Notes: generated by a model not told the origin, from the letters alone. Positions 8,501 to 18,245 are shown, counted from the stretch's first letter. The stretch is DNA of 64,000 nt from a bacterium (GCA_020444065.1 JAHLLQ010000001.1:124001-188000), one strand, 5' to 3'. Translations and numbers: made by a program.

Positions 8501-8942
8501 CGGGCGCGACCTCCGTCCCCACTTTGCGAAGGATTGTGATTTCGCCCTTCCCCCAGTGTGTCTCCTCAGTCGCGTGGCCATCCTGCTCGATTCTCAGATG
8601 CACAGCCTGGCCGAAATCCGAGAAGAAATCATCACTTCGCGCCTCGACCAGCAATTGCGCATTGGGAGCCACTTTCACGGCGCCGGTCCACGTCGATTCC
8701 GAAGTAGAGTCGGCTGCGATCGGCTTGCCATCGAGCGTCACGGTCCATTCAGAGACGGCGAATGTGCTCTCGGCTTCGATGTGAATCAGCCTAATTGCCG
8801 ACGGTGTCTTGGCCGTCGGTTCCGGTGACGTAGCAACGGACTTTGACTCGACGGCCCACACGGCAATCGAGGCGATTGCCGCATAGGCTGCGACGCCCAG
8901 GACGCGAAGCCATGCCGATCCTGTAAAACCGAATCGCCTCAT
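8493..8942 (-). CDS. Small membrane-anchored protein inside the metal-transport operon
   Basis: The 149-residue product has one N-terminal hydrophobic segment (about residues 10-30), then a mostly beta-rich soluble domain with no Cys; the only His in that domain are scattered. I recognise no family. It sits between the binding protein and the ATPase and overlaps both neighbours (4 bases upstream, 8 downstream), so it is made together with the transporter. A periplasmic or outer-leaflet accessory role for metal handling is inference from position alone. Confidence 0.65.
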   Translation of the reverse strand: MRRFGFTGSAWLRVLGVAAYAAIASIAVWAVESKSVATSPEPTAKTPSAIRLIHIEAESTFAVSEWTVTLDGKPIAADSTSESTWTGAVKVAPNAQLLVEARSDDFFSDFGQAVHLRIEQDGHATEETHWGKGEITILRKVGTEVAPDE

Positions 8943-9844
8943 TGAAGACTCCCGACGATCAGGCGCACATCGTGACGAATCATCGCGATGTAGGAGTCCA
9001 CGGGCTGACCCGGAGGCTGGAGAGTTCCCACGTAGAGGTCAACGGTCTGCAGATCGCCCAGTTCGTCCTTCAACTGCCCGAGTGAGCGTGGGCGCTGCCC
9101 ATCCTGCGTGAAGATAGTCGAAACCCCGTGCGCCCGCAAGTAGTCGACGAGTTCTGCCATCGCCTGCGCATCCGGTTCGTCGCGCGTTGTGATGCCGCGC
9201 AGCGAGCGCGTTTCGAATCCATAAGCCTTCGCGAAGTAATGCAGCGTTGCATGTTCCGTCACGAGCACCTTACGCGCGGTCGGGATCTTCGAAACTTCGC
9301 GCTTAACCCATCCATCCAAAACTCGCAATTGAGCGATGTAGAGATGCGCGAATGACTCGTAGTCCGGCTTCCCTTCCGCATCCACGGCGACTAGGCCAGC
9401 GCAGATATTCTCCGCGTAGCGCATCGCGTTGCGCGGATTCATCCACGCGTGCGGATCCGACGCGCCGTGCTCGTGTGCGTGGTCATGATCGTGGTCTTCT
9501 TCCATCGCGGTCGACAACACTTCGATGCCGTCGGAGGCGGTCACCACCTGACCTTTGAAACCGGAGTTCGCGATCAGCTTCTCAATCCAGCCTTCGAGTT
9601 CAAGTCCGTTGATGATCACGAGGTCAGCGTTCACGAGCGCTTCAACATCCGCGGCAGATGGCTCGAACAGATGCAGGTCGGCCGAGGGCGGCACCAGGCA
9701 ATCGACCTGGACTCGCGTGCCGCCGACATTGCGGGCGATGTCCTGCAGAAACGGCGTCGTCGCCACGACGTAAACCGACGGTTCTGCCGCTGCGATTCCA
9801 GCCAGGAGAGTTGTGAAGATCAGTGAAGAGAAAAACCGAATCAT
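8939..9844 (-). CDS. Periplasmic metal-binding protein of the ABC importer (ZnuA-like)
   Basis: The ATG at 9844 gives a clean signal peptide (MIRFFSSLIFTTLLAGIAAAEP). The 301-residue protein has the cluster A-I binding-protein pattern: VPPSADLHLFEPSAADV (first His ligand region), a His/Asp-rich loop EEDHDHDHAHEHGASDPHAW and the following DPHAWMNP motif, then TEHATLHYFAKAYG. His-rich loops of this type are known in zinc binding proteins. The upstream start in the same frame would destroy the signal peptide and is rejected. It overlaps the regulator by 4 bases. Confidence 0.9.
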   Translation of the reverse strand: MIRFFSSLIFTTLLAGIAAAEPSVYVVATTPFLQDIARNVGGTRVQVDCLVPPSADLHLFEPSAADVEALVNADLVIINGLELEGWIEKLIANSGFKGQVVTASDGIEVLSTAMEEDHDHDHAHEHGASDPHAWMNPRNAMRYAENICAGLVAVDAEGKPDYESFAHLYIAQLRVLDGWVKREVSKIPTARKVLVTEHATLHYFAKAYGFETRSLRGITTRDEPDAQAMAELVDYLRAHGVSTIFTQDGQRPRSLGQLKDELGDLQTVDLYVGTLQPPGQPVDSYIAMIRHDVRLIVGSLQ

Positions 9845-10110
9845 GCGTCGCAGTCCGGGGACGAGTCGCACACGATGTGGCGCTCGTGGCAGTCCGGACA
9901 CTCCTCCAGATGATGATGGGTCGAGAACTCTTGCCAATGGTCCGCCTGCCGCGGGGTCAGCACGCCCGTTCCGTTGCAGAGCGGACAGGTGTTGTCGAGA
10001 GCCGACAGGATCGCCGAACGAATGAATGCGGATCGATTAGAGATTCCGCTCATCGCCTCGGCCAGCGCTCGGTCGACCTTGAATGTGATGACTTCTTCCT
10101 TCTTGGCCAT
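9841..10110 (-). CDS. Ribbon-helix-helix regulator with C-terminal zinc-ribbon-like domain
   Basis: The 89-residue protein starts with an RHH/CopG-type segment (VITFKVDRALAEAMSGISNRSAFIRSAIL), followed by CPLCNGTG, HHHLEECPDCHERH and a C-terminal CDSSPDC. That is two CxxC pairs plus a His cluster, a likely zinc site. The ATG at 10110 follows GGAGG by five bases. It is the first gene of the importer operon, coupled by ATGA to the binding protein. A palindromic site lies 11-37 bases upstream of its start. I infer a metal-sensing autorepressor; RHH metal sensors such as NikR are known, but this zinc-ribbon layout differs from NikR. Confidence 0.75.
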   Translation of the reverse strand: MAKKEEVITFKVDRALAEAMSGISNRSAFIRSAILSALDNTCPLCNGTGVLTPRQADHWQEFSTHHHLEECPDCHERHIVCDSSPDCDA

Positions 10111-10120
10111 CTCAGCCTCC

Positions 10121-10147
10121 GTATTCCTTCGTAATACCGAGGGTATT
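10121..10147. promoter_or_regulatory. Palindromic operator candidate for the metal-importer operon
   Basis: AATACC-GAG-GGTATT (10133-10147) is a perfect 6-3-6 inverted repeat. The same AATAC half-site also pairs with GTATT at 10121-10125, giving three half-sites. It lies directly upstream of the regulator's ribosome-binding site, the place for an autoregulatory operator. RHH proteins usually bind short palindromes as paired dimers. Confidence 0.6.
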
Positions 10148-10173
10148 GAGGCGATCACCCCCTCCGCGGGCAA

Positions 10174-10211
10174 GGGAAAAAAAGCCCGCCCGAGCGATTC
10201 GGGCGGGCTTT
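10174..10211 (-). terminator. Rho-independent terminator of the pyrophosphatase gene
   Basis: A perfect 13-bp stem (10181-10193 with 10199-10211) and a five-base loop are followed on the minus strand by seven T residues (three in the stem end, four beyond). It sits 25 bases after the pyrophosphatase stop. Confidence 0.92.
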
Positions 10212-10235
10212 ACCATTTGATTGAGTCTCTGGGAA

Positions 10236-12419
10236 TTAGCTGCTGATGAACAGCGGGGCCAGGACCAGGGAGATAACAGCCATCAGCTTGATCAGAATGT
10301 TGATCGAGGGACCGACCGTGTCCTTCAGCGGATCGCCGACGGTGTCGCCGATAACGGCGGCCTTGTGGGCCTCAGAGCCCTTGGCCTGCACGTTGCCGTC
10401 CTTGTCCGTGACCTTGCCTTCTTCGATGTACTTCTTGGCGTTGTCCATGGCGCCGCCACTGTTGGCGCTCATCAGGCCGAGCATCACGCCGGTGATCAGC
10501 GCGCCGATCAGGAAGCCGGCCAGCGCCTCGCCACCGAAGAGGAGGCCGACGACCGGTGGGGCAAGAATGGCGAGTCCGCCGGGGAGTAGCATGCCCTTGA
10601 TCGCGCCGTCGGTCGAGATGTCGACGCAACGGGCGTAGTCTGGCTTGTTCTTGCCTTCCATGATGCCGGGGATTTCGCGCAACTGGCGACGGACCTCGTC
10701 GATCATCTTGAACGCAGCCTTCGAGACCGCGTCGAACAGAAGCGCGGAGAAGAAGAACGGCATCATTCCGCCGAGCAGCAGACCGAACATGACCCTCGGG
10801 CTGCTCAGGTCGGCACCTTCGATCCCCGCGGCCGCCATGAAGGCGACCAGCAGCGCAAGTGCCGCGAAAGCCGCCGAACCGATGGCGAAGCCCTTGCCGA
10901 TGGCCGCCGTCGTGTTGCCGACCGCGTCCAGGTTGTCGGTGATCTCGCGAACGCCCTTATCCAGATGAGCCATTTCCGCACAGCCACCGGCGTTATCGGC
11001 GATTGGGCCATAGCTATCGACGGCGACGATCATGCCGGTCGTCGCCAGCATACCGAAGGCCGCCAGGGCGATTCCGTAGAAGTTGCCGCACCAGAAGGCG
11101 ACCAGCATGGCAATAGCGAGGGAGATGATCGGGAACATACAGCTCTTCATGCCGACGGCCAGACCGTCAGTCACGGTGATTGCGGGACCCATCTGGCAGT
11201 TCTTCGCCATCTTCTGCACAGGCGAATACTTCGCAGAGGTGTAGTATTCCGAGAAGAAGCCGACAAGCGAACCGGCGACAACGCCAACGGTCGCACTGAG
11301 GGCAATCTGCCACCAAGTGTATGTAATGATATCTTTGTCGGCAACTGAGGCGATCGAGAAACCATCGGGAAGGAGAATCTTGGTGGCGACGAATGTTCCG
11401 ACGATGGCCAGGATGGCGGCCACGTAGGTGCCGTTCATCAGAGAATTCTGAACCTTCTTGCCGGGTGCGAATTTCACCGTCGCGACACCGATGATCGAAG
11501 AAACGATACCGACCGCGGCGAGAACCAGAGGCAGGACCTGCATCGACATCCTGATATCGCCAATGCCACCCGTCAGATTGTCAGCGAGGTTCGGCGCAAC
11601 GATGTTCAGCCCAACGGCCAATGCCATCGCGGCGATCATGGACTCGATGTAGGACTCCATCAGGTCGGCACCGAGGCCGGCCACGTCGCCGACGTTGTCG
11701 CCAACGTTGTCGGCGATCGTCGCGGCGTTACGGGGATCGTCTTCCGGGATGCCGGCTTCGACCTTACCAACAAGATCGGCGCCCATATCGGCACCCTTCG
11801 TGAAGATGCCGCCGCCGGAGCGCGCGAACAGGGCAACGAGCGACGCGCCCATAGCATAACCATTAATCCAGCCGGAGTGATTTCCCCAGCCGGCATCGCC
11901 GGAGAGAATATCAACGATGAAGATCACAACGATCAGGCCAAGCAGGCCGATGCCCACGACGCTCATGCCCATCACCGCGCCGCCGGAGATGGCGACGGAG
12001 AGGGCGTTCTTCAGACCGGATTCTGGATCCTTGTCGTCCTCAACGCCCTTGCGCGCGGCTTCCGTCGTACGGCTATTGGCGCGAGTGGCGATGTTCATTC
12101 CGATAAAGCCCGCGGCGCTGGAGGCCAGGGCACCGATGATGAAGCTAAGGCCCGTCTGCCAGCCAAGGCTGTCATGAATGGCCTCGCCCTTGGCAATGAA
12201 TGGGGCCGCCGTGATCAGGACGAAGATGACGGCGACAAAAATTCCGATGTACATATATTCGCGACGCAGGAATGCCTTCGCGCCCAACTGTACGGCGTCA
12301 CTGATCTCGATCATCAGTTCGTTGCCACGAGGGGCCTTTAGGACGTCTCTTACGAGATAGACGACGAACAGCAGAGCCAGAATGGCAGCGACCGCTGCGA
12401 TGACAATTTCGATACTCAT
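10236..12419 (-). CDS. hppA: Membrane-bound ion-pumping pyrophosphatase, K+-dependent type
   Basis: The 727-residue, about 16-helix protein couples PPi hydrolysis to pumping of H+ or Na+ across the inner membrane. The catalytic loop [12 protein letters not shown] and the DNVGDNVGD motif are intact. The segment [10 protein letters not shown] has Ala where K+-independent enzymes have Lys, so the enzyme should need K+. Ion choice (H+ or Na+) cannot be settled by eye. The ATG at 12419 has AAGGTGG upstream; the longer frame to 12638 adds a non-membrane stretch unlike the family and is rejected. A strong terminator follows. Confidence 0.95.
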   Translation of the reverse strand: MSIEIVIAAVAAILALLFVVYLVRDVLKAPRGNELMIEISDAVQLGAKAFLRREYMYIGIFVAVIFVLITAAPFIAKGEAIHDSLGWQTGLSFIIGALASSAAGFIGMNIATRANSRTTEAARKGVEDDKDPESGLKNALSVAISGGAVMGMSVVGIGLLGLIVVIFIVDILSGDAGWGNHSGWINGYAMGASLVALFARSGGGIFTKGADMGADLVGKVEAGIPEDDPRNAATIADNVGDNVGDVAGLGADLMESYIESMIAAMALAVGLNIVAPNLADNLTGGIGDIRMSMQVLPLVLAAVGIVSSIIGVATVKFAPGKKVQNSLMNGTYVAAILAIVGTFVATKILLPDGFSIASVADKDIITYTWWQIALSATVGVVAGSLVGFFSEYYTSAKYSPVQKMAKNCQMGPAITVTDGLAVGMKSCMFPIISLAIAMLVAFWCGNFYGIALAAFGMLATTGMIVAVDSYGPIADNAGGCAEMAHLDKGVREITDNLDAVGNTTAAIGKGFAIGSAAFAALALLVAFMAAAGIEGADLSSPRVMFGLLLGGMMPFFFSALLFDAVSKAAFKMIDEVRRQLREIPGIMEGKNKPDYARCVDISTDGAIKGMLLPGGLAILAPPVVGLLFGGEALAGFLIGALITGVMLGLMSANSGGAMDNAKKYIEEGKVTDKDGNVQAKGSEAHKAAVIGDTVGDPLKDTVGPSINILIKLMAVISLVLAPLFISS

Positions 12420-12833
12420 AAGTTCCACCTTGCTCCAATGAATGGATTCGGTAAAAAATATCCTGGGTGTTTCCTCAAATGTGTCCCAGCTTTCGTCCCG
12501 GACGTTGGAGACGGACTTGGCTGAGCCGCAACCGTAAAATTCTGGACTCTCCGCCATCTGTGGCAGCCCGTGAGGCATGGAGAGGGCGAATCCCTGTACT
12601 TTGTTGCCTAGAAAACGCTTGAAGCGGCAAGGGACCATGGGGTCCGATGGGTCAAGTTGTCGCGACGGTCGCGAAGCTCCCCCGGCTTCGCGGGGTCAGC
12701 TTGGATTGATCCCCGTCGTTTCCGGCAAACCGATGCTTGATACAGGCACGTCTGGATCCGCCGGTTTTGCGCTTTCTGCCCCTGGCGGAAGCAGCAGCAT
12801 GTCCCTATTCGACGAGAAAGGTCGTAAGCAGCT
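12420..12833. other. Divergent intergenic region, 414 bases, with small hairpins
   Basis: It separates the pyrophosphatase and zinc-ribbon genes. An 8-bp hairpin (12670-12677 with 12685-12692, CGCGAAGC/GCTTCGCG) overlaps an alternative palindrome CGCGAC-G-GTCGCG (12661-12673). Short open frames cross the region but have no coding look. No RNA gene could be identified. Confidence 0.5.
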
Positions 12834-13577
12834 ATGTACCCAGAAGTCCGAGTGCTCTTGGAACTGCAGGAATTGGATCGCGAGATGATCGAGCTGCAAG
12901 AACAGCTCAATCAGTATCCGGGCATCTGGGAAGAGGTCAAAGCCACCCTGCGCGCCAAGCAGGACGAGTTCGACCAGGCCGACGCCGCTGCGAAGAGCTA
13001 TCATGGCGACCGCCGTCGTATCGAGCAGGAGCTCCGCCTGAGCAGCGAGAAGCTGAAGAAATACCAGGTTCAGCAAATGCAGGTAAAGACCAGCAAAGAA
13101 TACGGGGCCATCTCGAACCAGATCGAAGCGCTGCGCAAGAACATCCAGCGGCTCGAGGAGCAGGGCCTGGAGCTGATCAATCAGGAACAGGCGATCAAAG
13201 ACAATCAGGGCGTCACCGAGAAGGCCCTGGGCGAAGCCAAGGCGGATGCCCGCACCGAGCGCGAGCGCATCCGCGAACAGGTCAATGACAAGAAAAAGCG
13301 CCTCAACAGCCTGCAGAAGGACCGCGACAAGGTCGCTGCGAAGGTCGATGATGAAGCCCTGAGGCTGTATGAGCGTATAAGAAACCGCTGGCCCCTGGAC
13401 CCGGTGGTCGGCGTACGTAATGGAAGCTGCATGGGGTGCCACTACGCCATTCTGCCGAATCCGCTCGTTGCGCTGCACAAAGATGCAGGAATCGAAACCT
13501 GCGAAAACTGCGGCCGCATTTTGAGTGAGGATGAGACTTACGAGGCAGAAAAGGCGGAGGCAGAAGCGGAAGCCTGA
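12834..13577 (+). CDS. Coiled-coil C4 zinc-ribbon protein (CT398/DUF164 family)
   Basis: Residues 1 to about 185 are a long charged coiled coil (LLELQELDREMIELQEQL at the start). A C-terminal zinc ribbon follows with CMGCHYAI and CENCGRIL, two CxxC pairs about 22 residues apart. This layout is that of the widespread CT398/YbgI-neighbour family, of which some members are implicated in protein secretion or regulation; the role is not settled. Length (247 residues) is normal for the family. A lipoprotein gene follows within 45 bases, so they may share a transcript. Confidence 0.85.
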   Translation: MYPEVRVLLELQELDREMIELQEQLNQYPGIWEEVKATLRAKQDEFDQADAAAKSYHGDRRRIEQELRLSSEKLKKYQVQQMQVKTSKEYGAISNQIEALRKNIQRLEEQGLELINQEQAIKDNQGVTEKALGEAKADARTERERIREQVNDKKKRLNSLQKDRDKVAAKVDDEALRLYERIRNRWPLDPVVGVRNGSCMGCHYAILPNPLVALHKDAGIETCENCGRILSEDETYEAEKAEAEAEA

Positions 13578-13620
13578 GGCACCCGGGCCGCTCATCCTTC
13601 ACCTGGAGCCCCCAAACATA

Positions 13621-14763
13621 ATGTGCCGGCAGTTCCTCCTACTGATCGCGATTGTTTCAATTCTCCCCCTGACCGCGTGCACTCGGCTGAAGGTAGAGTC
13701 GACGCCGCCAGGGGCGACCGTCCTTTGGTCCCCTGACGGACTGCAGGATTGGCGTCCGTGGCCTCCCCGTGTCTGGTCGTCTCAATCCACCGGCAAATCT
13801 CAGACTCCCCTGAGCGAATACGGCCGATACGGCGATTCCGTCTGGATCACTGTCCAGAAGGATGGATTCTATCGTCCTCTGCCGCAATTGGCCCAGCTCT
13901 ACCCCGCCCGAAATGAGAAACTCTCCTTCGAACTTGTCGAGACACCGGAGGCACTGCGCGAGCGCATGATGGCTCAGGGGCTTGTCTACTTTGGTGGTGA
14001 ATGGGTCGAACCGAAGTCTGTCGGACTCGTGAACTACGAAGGCGAGTGGCTTCCGGCCGCAGAGGCCTTCGCGCGTGAGCAATCCGCCAAGGGCCTTGTC
14101 GAATACAATGGCGAGTGGATGACCCCGCAGCAGAGAGGCGAGAAATTCGCCGCCGATCAGCGCGCGAAGGGTTTGGTTCTCTTCAAGGATCGCTGGGTCA
14201 GCACAGAAGTCCGCGACAAAGAGGAGGCACTCGATTCGACTGTCCGCGATCTGGCGGGCCAGGACACGATCCTGCTCTCTCCACCCAAGGTCATCGGTCG
14301 CATCGACGCCGAGACGGCCCAGGTGCAATTGCTCAATGCAACCGGACATCCAGTCCGCTTCCTGGTCAGTGGCCCCATGAGCCGCGAGTATCTGCTGTCG
14401 CCATACGACAGCTACGGCATGACAGGCACCGGACGGATCACCCTGCCGGCCGGTCGCTACATCGTCGCGGCCATCCCGATGCCCTTGACTTCCACCGCAT
14501 TGCAGATGCCTGACGAGGCTCCGGAAAGCGAACTCAAGCCTGCCCTGTCGGAACAACCCCTGGCGGGCGGTTTCCAGTATCTCTTCAGCTACGACGGCGG
14601 CCGGGACCTCAACATCGGCGATCTCGAGAGCTATGAATTCCAGGAGCCCGAGATGCCGTACGATCTGCCGGAAATCGAGATCCCGGAAATTGAACTCCCC
14701 GAGCGCCCGAACAACAATCGCGGCCCGCGCGGTGGTGGCGGCGGACGTCCTCCCGGTCGCTAA
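13621..14763 (+). CDS. Lipoprotein with PEGA-like segment and tandem G-x-W repeats
   Basis: The ATG at 13621 yields a lipoprotein signal ending LTAC (Cys20). Residues 23-36 (LKVESTPPGATVLW) look like a PEGA segment. Four short repeats of the form GLVxYxGEWxxP occur at about 120, 135, 158 and 184, the last more divergent (GLVLFKDRWVS). The C-terminus is Pro/Glu-rich and ends in a Gly/Arg-rich tail. It is probably anchored in the outer membrane; binding to cell wall or polymer is a guess. The frame opens earlier, but a start there would ruin the signal peptide. Confidence 0.75.
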   Translation: MCRQFLLLIAIVSILPLTACTRLKVESTPPGATVLWSPDGLQDWRPWPPRVWSSQSTGKSQTPLSEYGRYGDSVWITVQKDGFYRPLPQLAQLYPARNEKLSFELVETPEALRERMMAQGLVYFGGEWVEPKSVGLVNYEGEWLPAAEAFAREQSAKGLVEYNGEWMTPQQRGEKFAADQRAKGLVLFKDRWVSTEVRDKEEALDSTVRDLAGQDTILLSPPKVIGRIDAETAQVQLLNATGHPVRFLVSGPMSREYLLSPYDSYGMTGTGRITLPAGRYIVAAIPMPLTSTALQMPDEAPESELKPALSEQPLAGGFQYLFSYDGGRDLNIGDLESYEFQEPEMPYDLPEIEIPEIELPERPNNNRGPRGGGGGRPPGR

Positions 14764-14788
14764 GCTCCTGATAATGTCGATTGATGTT

Positions 14789-14814
14789 GGGCTCTCTGCT
14801 TCGGTAGAGAGCCC
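14789..14814 (+). terminator. Hairpin terminator after the repeat lipoprotein
   Basis: GGGCTCTCT (14789-14797) and AGAGAGCCC (14806-14814) form a perfect 9-bp stem with a UUCG-type loop (GCTTCGGT). The tail ATTCTATT is only moderately T-rich. Confidence 0.65.
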
Positions 14815-14853
14815 ATTCTATTGAACCCAAACGAGAGTGGCCGAGCACTCCGC

Positions 14854-16555
14854 ATGAGAGTCGAGAGTCCAACTTCGCACGAGACCGACGCAGCGCTCGA
14901 ACGCTGGCTGCTGCCGATTATTGCGGTCTTTGGACTCGCGGTGGCGTTCCAGAGCCTGATCCCACCTTGGAACTTCGTCATCGACGATTACTACATCTCC
15001 GCGCGCTATGCGAAGATGCTGACCAGTGGGCATGGCCTCACCTACAACTCGATGGGTGAGATGGTCGAAGGATACAGCAACTTCCTCTGGACCCTTCTGC
15101 TGGCGGTTATTCAGTTGCTTGCGGGCGCGACTCGCGACATCACTCCGATCGTCAAGTTCATTGGTGCGGCGAGTTTCCTGGGAATGATTCTGGGGGCAGC
15201 CTTCATTGCGAAACAACGGTGCGAAGAGCCGCCCGAATTGCTTCGCGCTATCTCTCATCCAGCCCGGCGTATTCTGTGGATCGTGCTTCTTGCGACCTAC
15301 ACTCCTTACGCCTACTACGCGGTCAGTGGAATGGAGACGATCTTCGTCAGCCTCCTGGTCGCCATGGGCGTCTTCTTCTGGATCAGACGAGGAGAGCCCA
15401 ACTGGATCACGATGATGTTCTTCATGCTGACGGCCCTCGCCCGGATCGATGGTGTACTGATATTCGGGCTTTGCGGTCTGGCAATGCTGTTCCAATGGCT
15501 GTGGCTGAAGAAGAAGTTCTGGGCCTACGTGAAACTGGCAGCGATCCCGACGATCATCTACATCCTATATCAAGCAGGGCGAATCGCATATTATGGCGAA
15601 CTCCTTCCGAATCCTTTCTACGCAAAGATCAGCAGCACGGGCGCTGAGAGACTCACGCCCTACTCGAGCTTTGCAGGTTTCCTGTAAGGGCTTCCCGGCC
15701 TCTTCGTGATCGCCTTTGGGTTCGTTGTCGATGCGTGGAAGCGCAATGCAGTCCCGATCCTTCTCCTGCTCATCTACACCGGATTCCAAACGTATTTGCT
15801 GAGGCTTCCGCTGGACTGGATGCCATTGGGGCGCATGGAAATGCCTGTGATGAGCATTTATCTCTATCTGCTTGCTGGCGGCCTGTTTTCGATGGGCGTG
15901 CTCCTGATCGAAGGTGCGCGACGCTTCCTGCCTCCCAACCGCGCCAACCAGGTTGCTGCGAGTATTCTGGCCGGAGTCCTGATCGCAGTCGGCACTGGGC
16001 ACATTCACCGACGAAGAGGACATCGTCTACTCCGACGTGGCAGGGGTGATTTCCTACTTCTCCGACGCGTATACGCTGGACGCATGGGGATTGAATGACA
16101 AGGAGACGGCGAGAGAGGGAAAAGTCAAGCTGGGCAGGAGGGGCAACCCCATCATCTGGGGACGCGTGCACTCAGGACGGGTGGCCGCGCTGATGCCTGA
16201 GTACTTGATGCTTGCCGAACCCGGCCGATGGGAGTTGCTGCCGTGGGATCACTTTCCTGAGAGAGTCTTCAATTCCAGAGACCTGGCCCGCGAGCCGAGA
16301 TTCTTCGAGCAGTACCGTGCCGCGTACATCAGAACAAGCGGCAAGCCTCCGCTCTACATCTACTTTATGCAGCGCAGAGACCTGCCGGATATCGAACTCG
16401 ATCCGGAATTGGATCTAAAGCTGGTGTACGAACCCGAAGGCTCGAATGTCGCAAAACACTTCATCGAGGTTGTTCATGCAGTGGATGAGGCGACATCGCT
16501 CAGTAGCACTGCCATCCCTCTACCGACGAAGCGGGATAATCGAAGAACAGAGTGA
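14854..16555 (+). pseudogene. Broken GT-C membrane glycosyltransferase (in-frame stop plus frameshift)
   Basis: The first part encodes a membrane protein with the GT-C signature region: FVIDDYYISARYAKM, then EGYSNFLWTLLLA, as in mannosyl/arabinosyl-transferase-like proteins using polyprenyl-phosphate sugars. A TAA at 15685-15687 stops the frame, yet the same frame continues as membrane protein to about 15985. There the coding sense shifts to the +1 frame (ALGTFTDEEDIVYSDV onward) and runs to 16555 with the family-like segment DVAGVISYF. Two lesions suggest a real pseudogene, though assembly error is possible. Its 3' end overlaps the convergent carboxypeptidase gene by 56 bases. The TTG at 14821 is an alternative start. 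Confidence 0.8.
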
Positions 16556-18245
16556 ACGTTTCGTCTGTGCCGCCGGAATCGCCATTGCCGGTGGAATCCT
16601 CGTAGCCGATCCAGCCGCCATCGAAGTCCGCAACCGTCGCGGGCTGTGCATCCAACTCGTGCCCGTAGAGATCCTGTGTGGTAATCTCGAGCGCAACCGA
16701 TTGGGGATTCGTTTCGCCGATACCGACGCTGCGCAGATCCAGGTAGCACATCCATGTATCGTACTTGTAGCGCTCGAAGCCCGGCGAGCTTGGGGTGGAA
16801 GCGACTGCCTGCCAACCATCATCGACCGGCTGAAGAATCTGAGTCGTCGTCGCGCGATCGTTTGTCTGCAGAGTCAAACGCGCGGTTGGATGAATCCCGA
16901 TGGCCTGGCCGGGCCAGTTTGCGGGAACACCACCAACCTGCTGGCGCATGGGCTTGTTGAACTGAACGAGCACCTTGAACAGTTTGCCGTATTCGACTTC
17001 TTCATTGGTGGAGACCATTCGCGAACGCGTCGTGCCTCCGGCAGAATCGGGGCTCCAGTTGGAGTGATACACGATCTCTCCAACGTCGATCTCCCCATCG
17101 GAATTCGCATCCTGCCAGACCTTGAGGTCTTCGACAATCGGAGGACCGGAAGTATACATCATGGCCAGCAGCAAAGCCTGGATGTTCTCGTGCGTGACCT
17201 CTTCAACTTCGTCGTCAGGCAAGACAAAGGTTGGCCCAGAGCCAGGAACGCGATAGCGCGGTGTCGGGTACTCGATTGTGTAGCTCGGAATGTTGTACGT
17301 GTGGCTGAAGTACTCGTCGGTCGCGCCGATTTCATCGCCGGGATAAACAACGAGCGTCTGGTAGCTGTTTGAGATGCCATTGATCGCGCGATACGTGTTC
17401 TGCATGCGCCCCAGCAGTTGCGCAGCGGCGCTTTCGACTTCCGTGTCGCCATTGTAGATGATGTAGATTGCAGGGATCGCCCCGTGCATGTCGGCATAGA
17501 ATCGCAGATTCGGCTCGGGGCCAAGTAATCCAACCAATGCCTGCAACGCCTGAGCCTCAGGTTCGGAAGAGGCCGACGTGCCGTGGTAAGAGGAACTGGA
17601 TGGATTGCTGCTCGAGTTCGCCCAGCCAACGGGGAAGTTGCGGTTTACGTCGACGCCAAGATAGGCATCCGATGTCGTGCCCGCCAAATCCTCGTCGACG
17701 CCATTCATGTTCTTGCGACGCTCGCGGCCATCCGTCGAGTCGATGTATTGACTCGGATAGCGCTGCGTCTGCAGGAACCCATCAACATTCAAAACTGGGA
17801 CCATCGCGAGGTTGTTCTGATCAACGAGATAGGTCGCAATCGGATCTGTGCCGTACCCATCTGCGAAGTACTCCAGCAGCCGCGTCACAATTTCCGGCGA
17901 TGCCCACTCTCGGGCATGGATCGTCCCGTTGACCGCCGCCGAGGCCTCGATCGTGCCATCCACGCCGACACTGTCGCTGTCGCCAATCACATAGGCGTAA
18001 ATGGTGCGGCCATCGATTGTGGTACCAAGCTCATACTCAGTAATGAAGTCGTTCGCCAGCGCCAGGTCGCCCGTGCGTGTGTTGAGCGACGAATACGAAC
18101 GGAAGCCTTCCACCGGCGTTGTCGAGTTCACTGGGATCGGCACGGGATAACCAAGGCCGGCTTCGGTGTAAGTGGAAACCTGGGCCGAGGCGAACCCCGC
18201 AGCCAATATCATGCAGGCCGCGAGGCCGATCAGTTTGCGAGCCAT
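16500..18245 (-). CDS. Secreted M14-family zinc carboxypeptidase
   Basis: A signal peptide (cleavage after about ASA, residue 21) precedes an M14 catalytic domain: HAREW (His110, Glu113, zinc ligands), GVDVNRNFP (substrate-binding Asn-Arg), DMHG (His254, third ligand) and YTIEYP (Glu325, catalytic). The tail has a Ca-binding-like loop (DANSDGEIDVGE, about 379-390), a beta-rich domain, and ends GWQCY. It removes C-terminal amino acids from peptides outside the cytoplasm. Its start overlaps the upstream helical-repeat gene by 16 bases. The C-terminal W-x-x-Y ending is shared with two other secreted proteins in this window. Confidence 0.9.
   Translation of the reverse strand: MARKLIGLAACMILAAGFASAQVSTYTEAGLGYPVPIPVNSTTPVEGFRSYSSLNTRTGDLALANDFITEYELGTTIDGRTIYAYVIGDSDSVGVDGTIEASAAVNGTIHAREWASPEIVTRLLEYFADGYGTDPIATYLVDQNNLAMVPVLNVDGFLQTQRYPSQYIDSTDGRERRKNMNGVDEDLAGTTSDAYLGVDVNRNFPVGWANSSSNPSSSSYHGTSASSEPEAQALQALVGLLGPEPNLRFYADMHGAIPAIYIIYNGDTEVESAAAQLLGRMQNTYRAINGISNSYQTLVVYPGDEIGATDEYFSHTYNIPSYTIEYPTPRYRVPGSGPTFVLPDDEVEEVTHENIQALLLAMMYTSGPPIVEDLKVWQDANSDGEIDVGEIVYHSNWSPDSAGGTTRSRMVSTNEEVEYGKLFKVLVQFNKPMRQQVGGVPANWPGQAIGIHPTARLTLQTNDRATTTQILQPVDDGWQAVASTPSSPGFERYKYDTWMCYLDLRSVGIGETNPQSVALEITTQDLYGHELDAQPATVADFDGGWIGYEDSTGNGDSGGTDETFTLFFDYPASSVEGWQCY

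Noticed and set aside
12577-12888. Open frame and SRP-RNA-like CGGAAGCAGC stretch in the 12.4-12.8 kb gap
   Set aside because: The frame has no protein features, and the flanking bases do not form the SRP domain IV stem.
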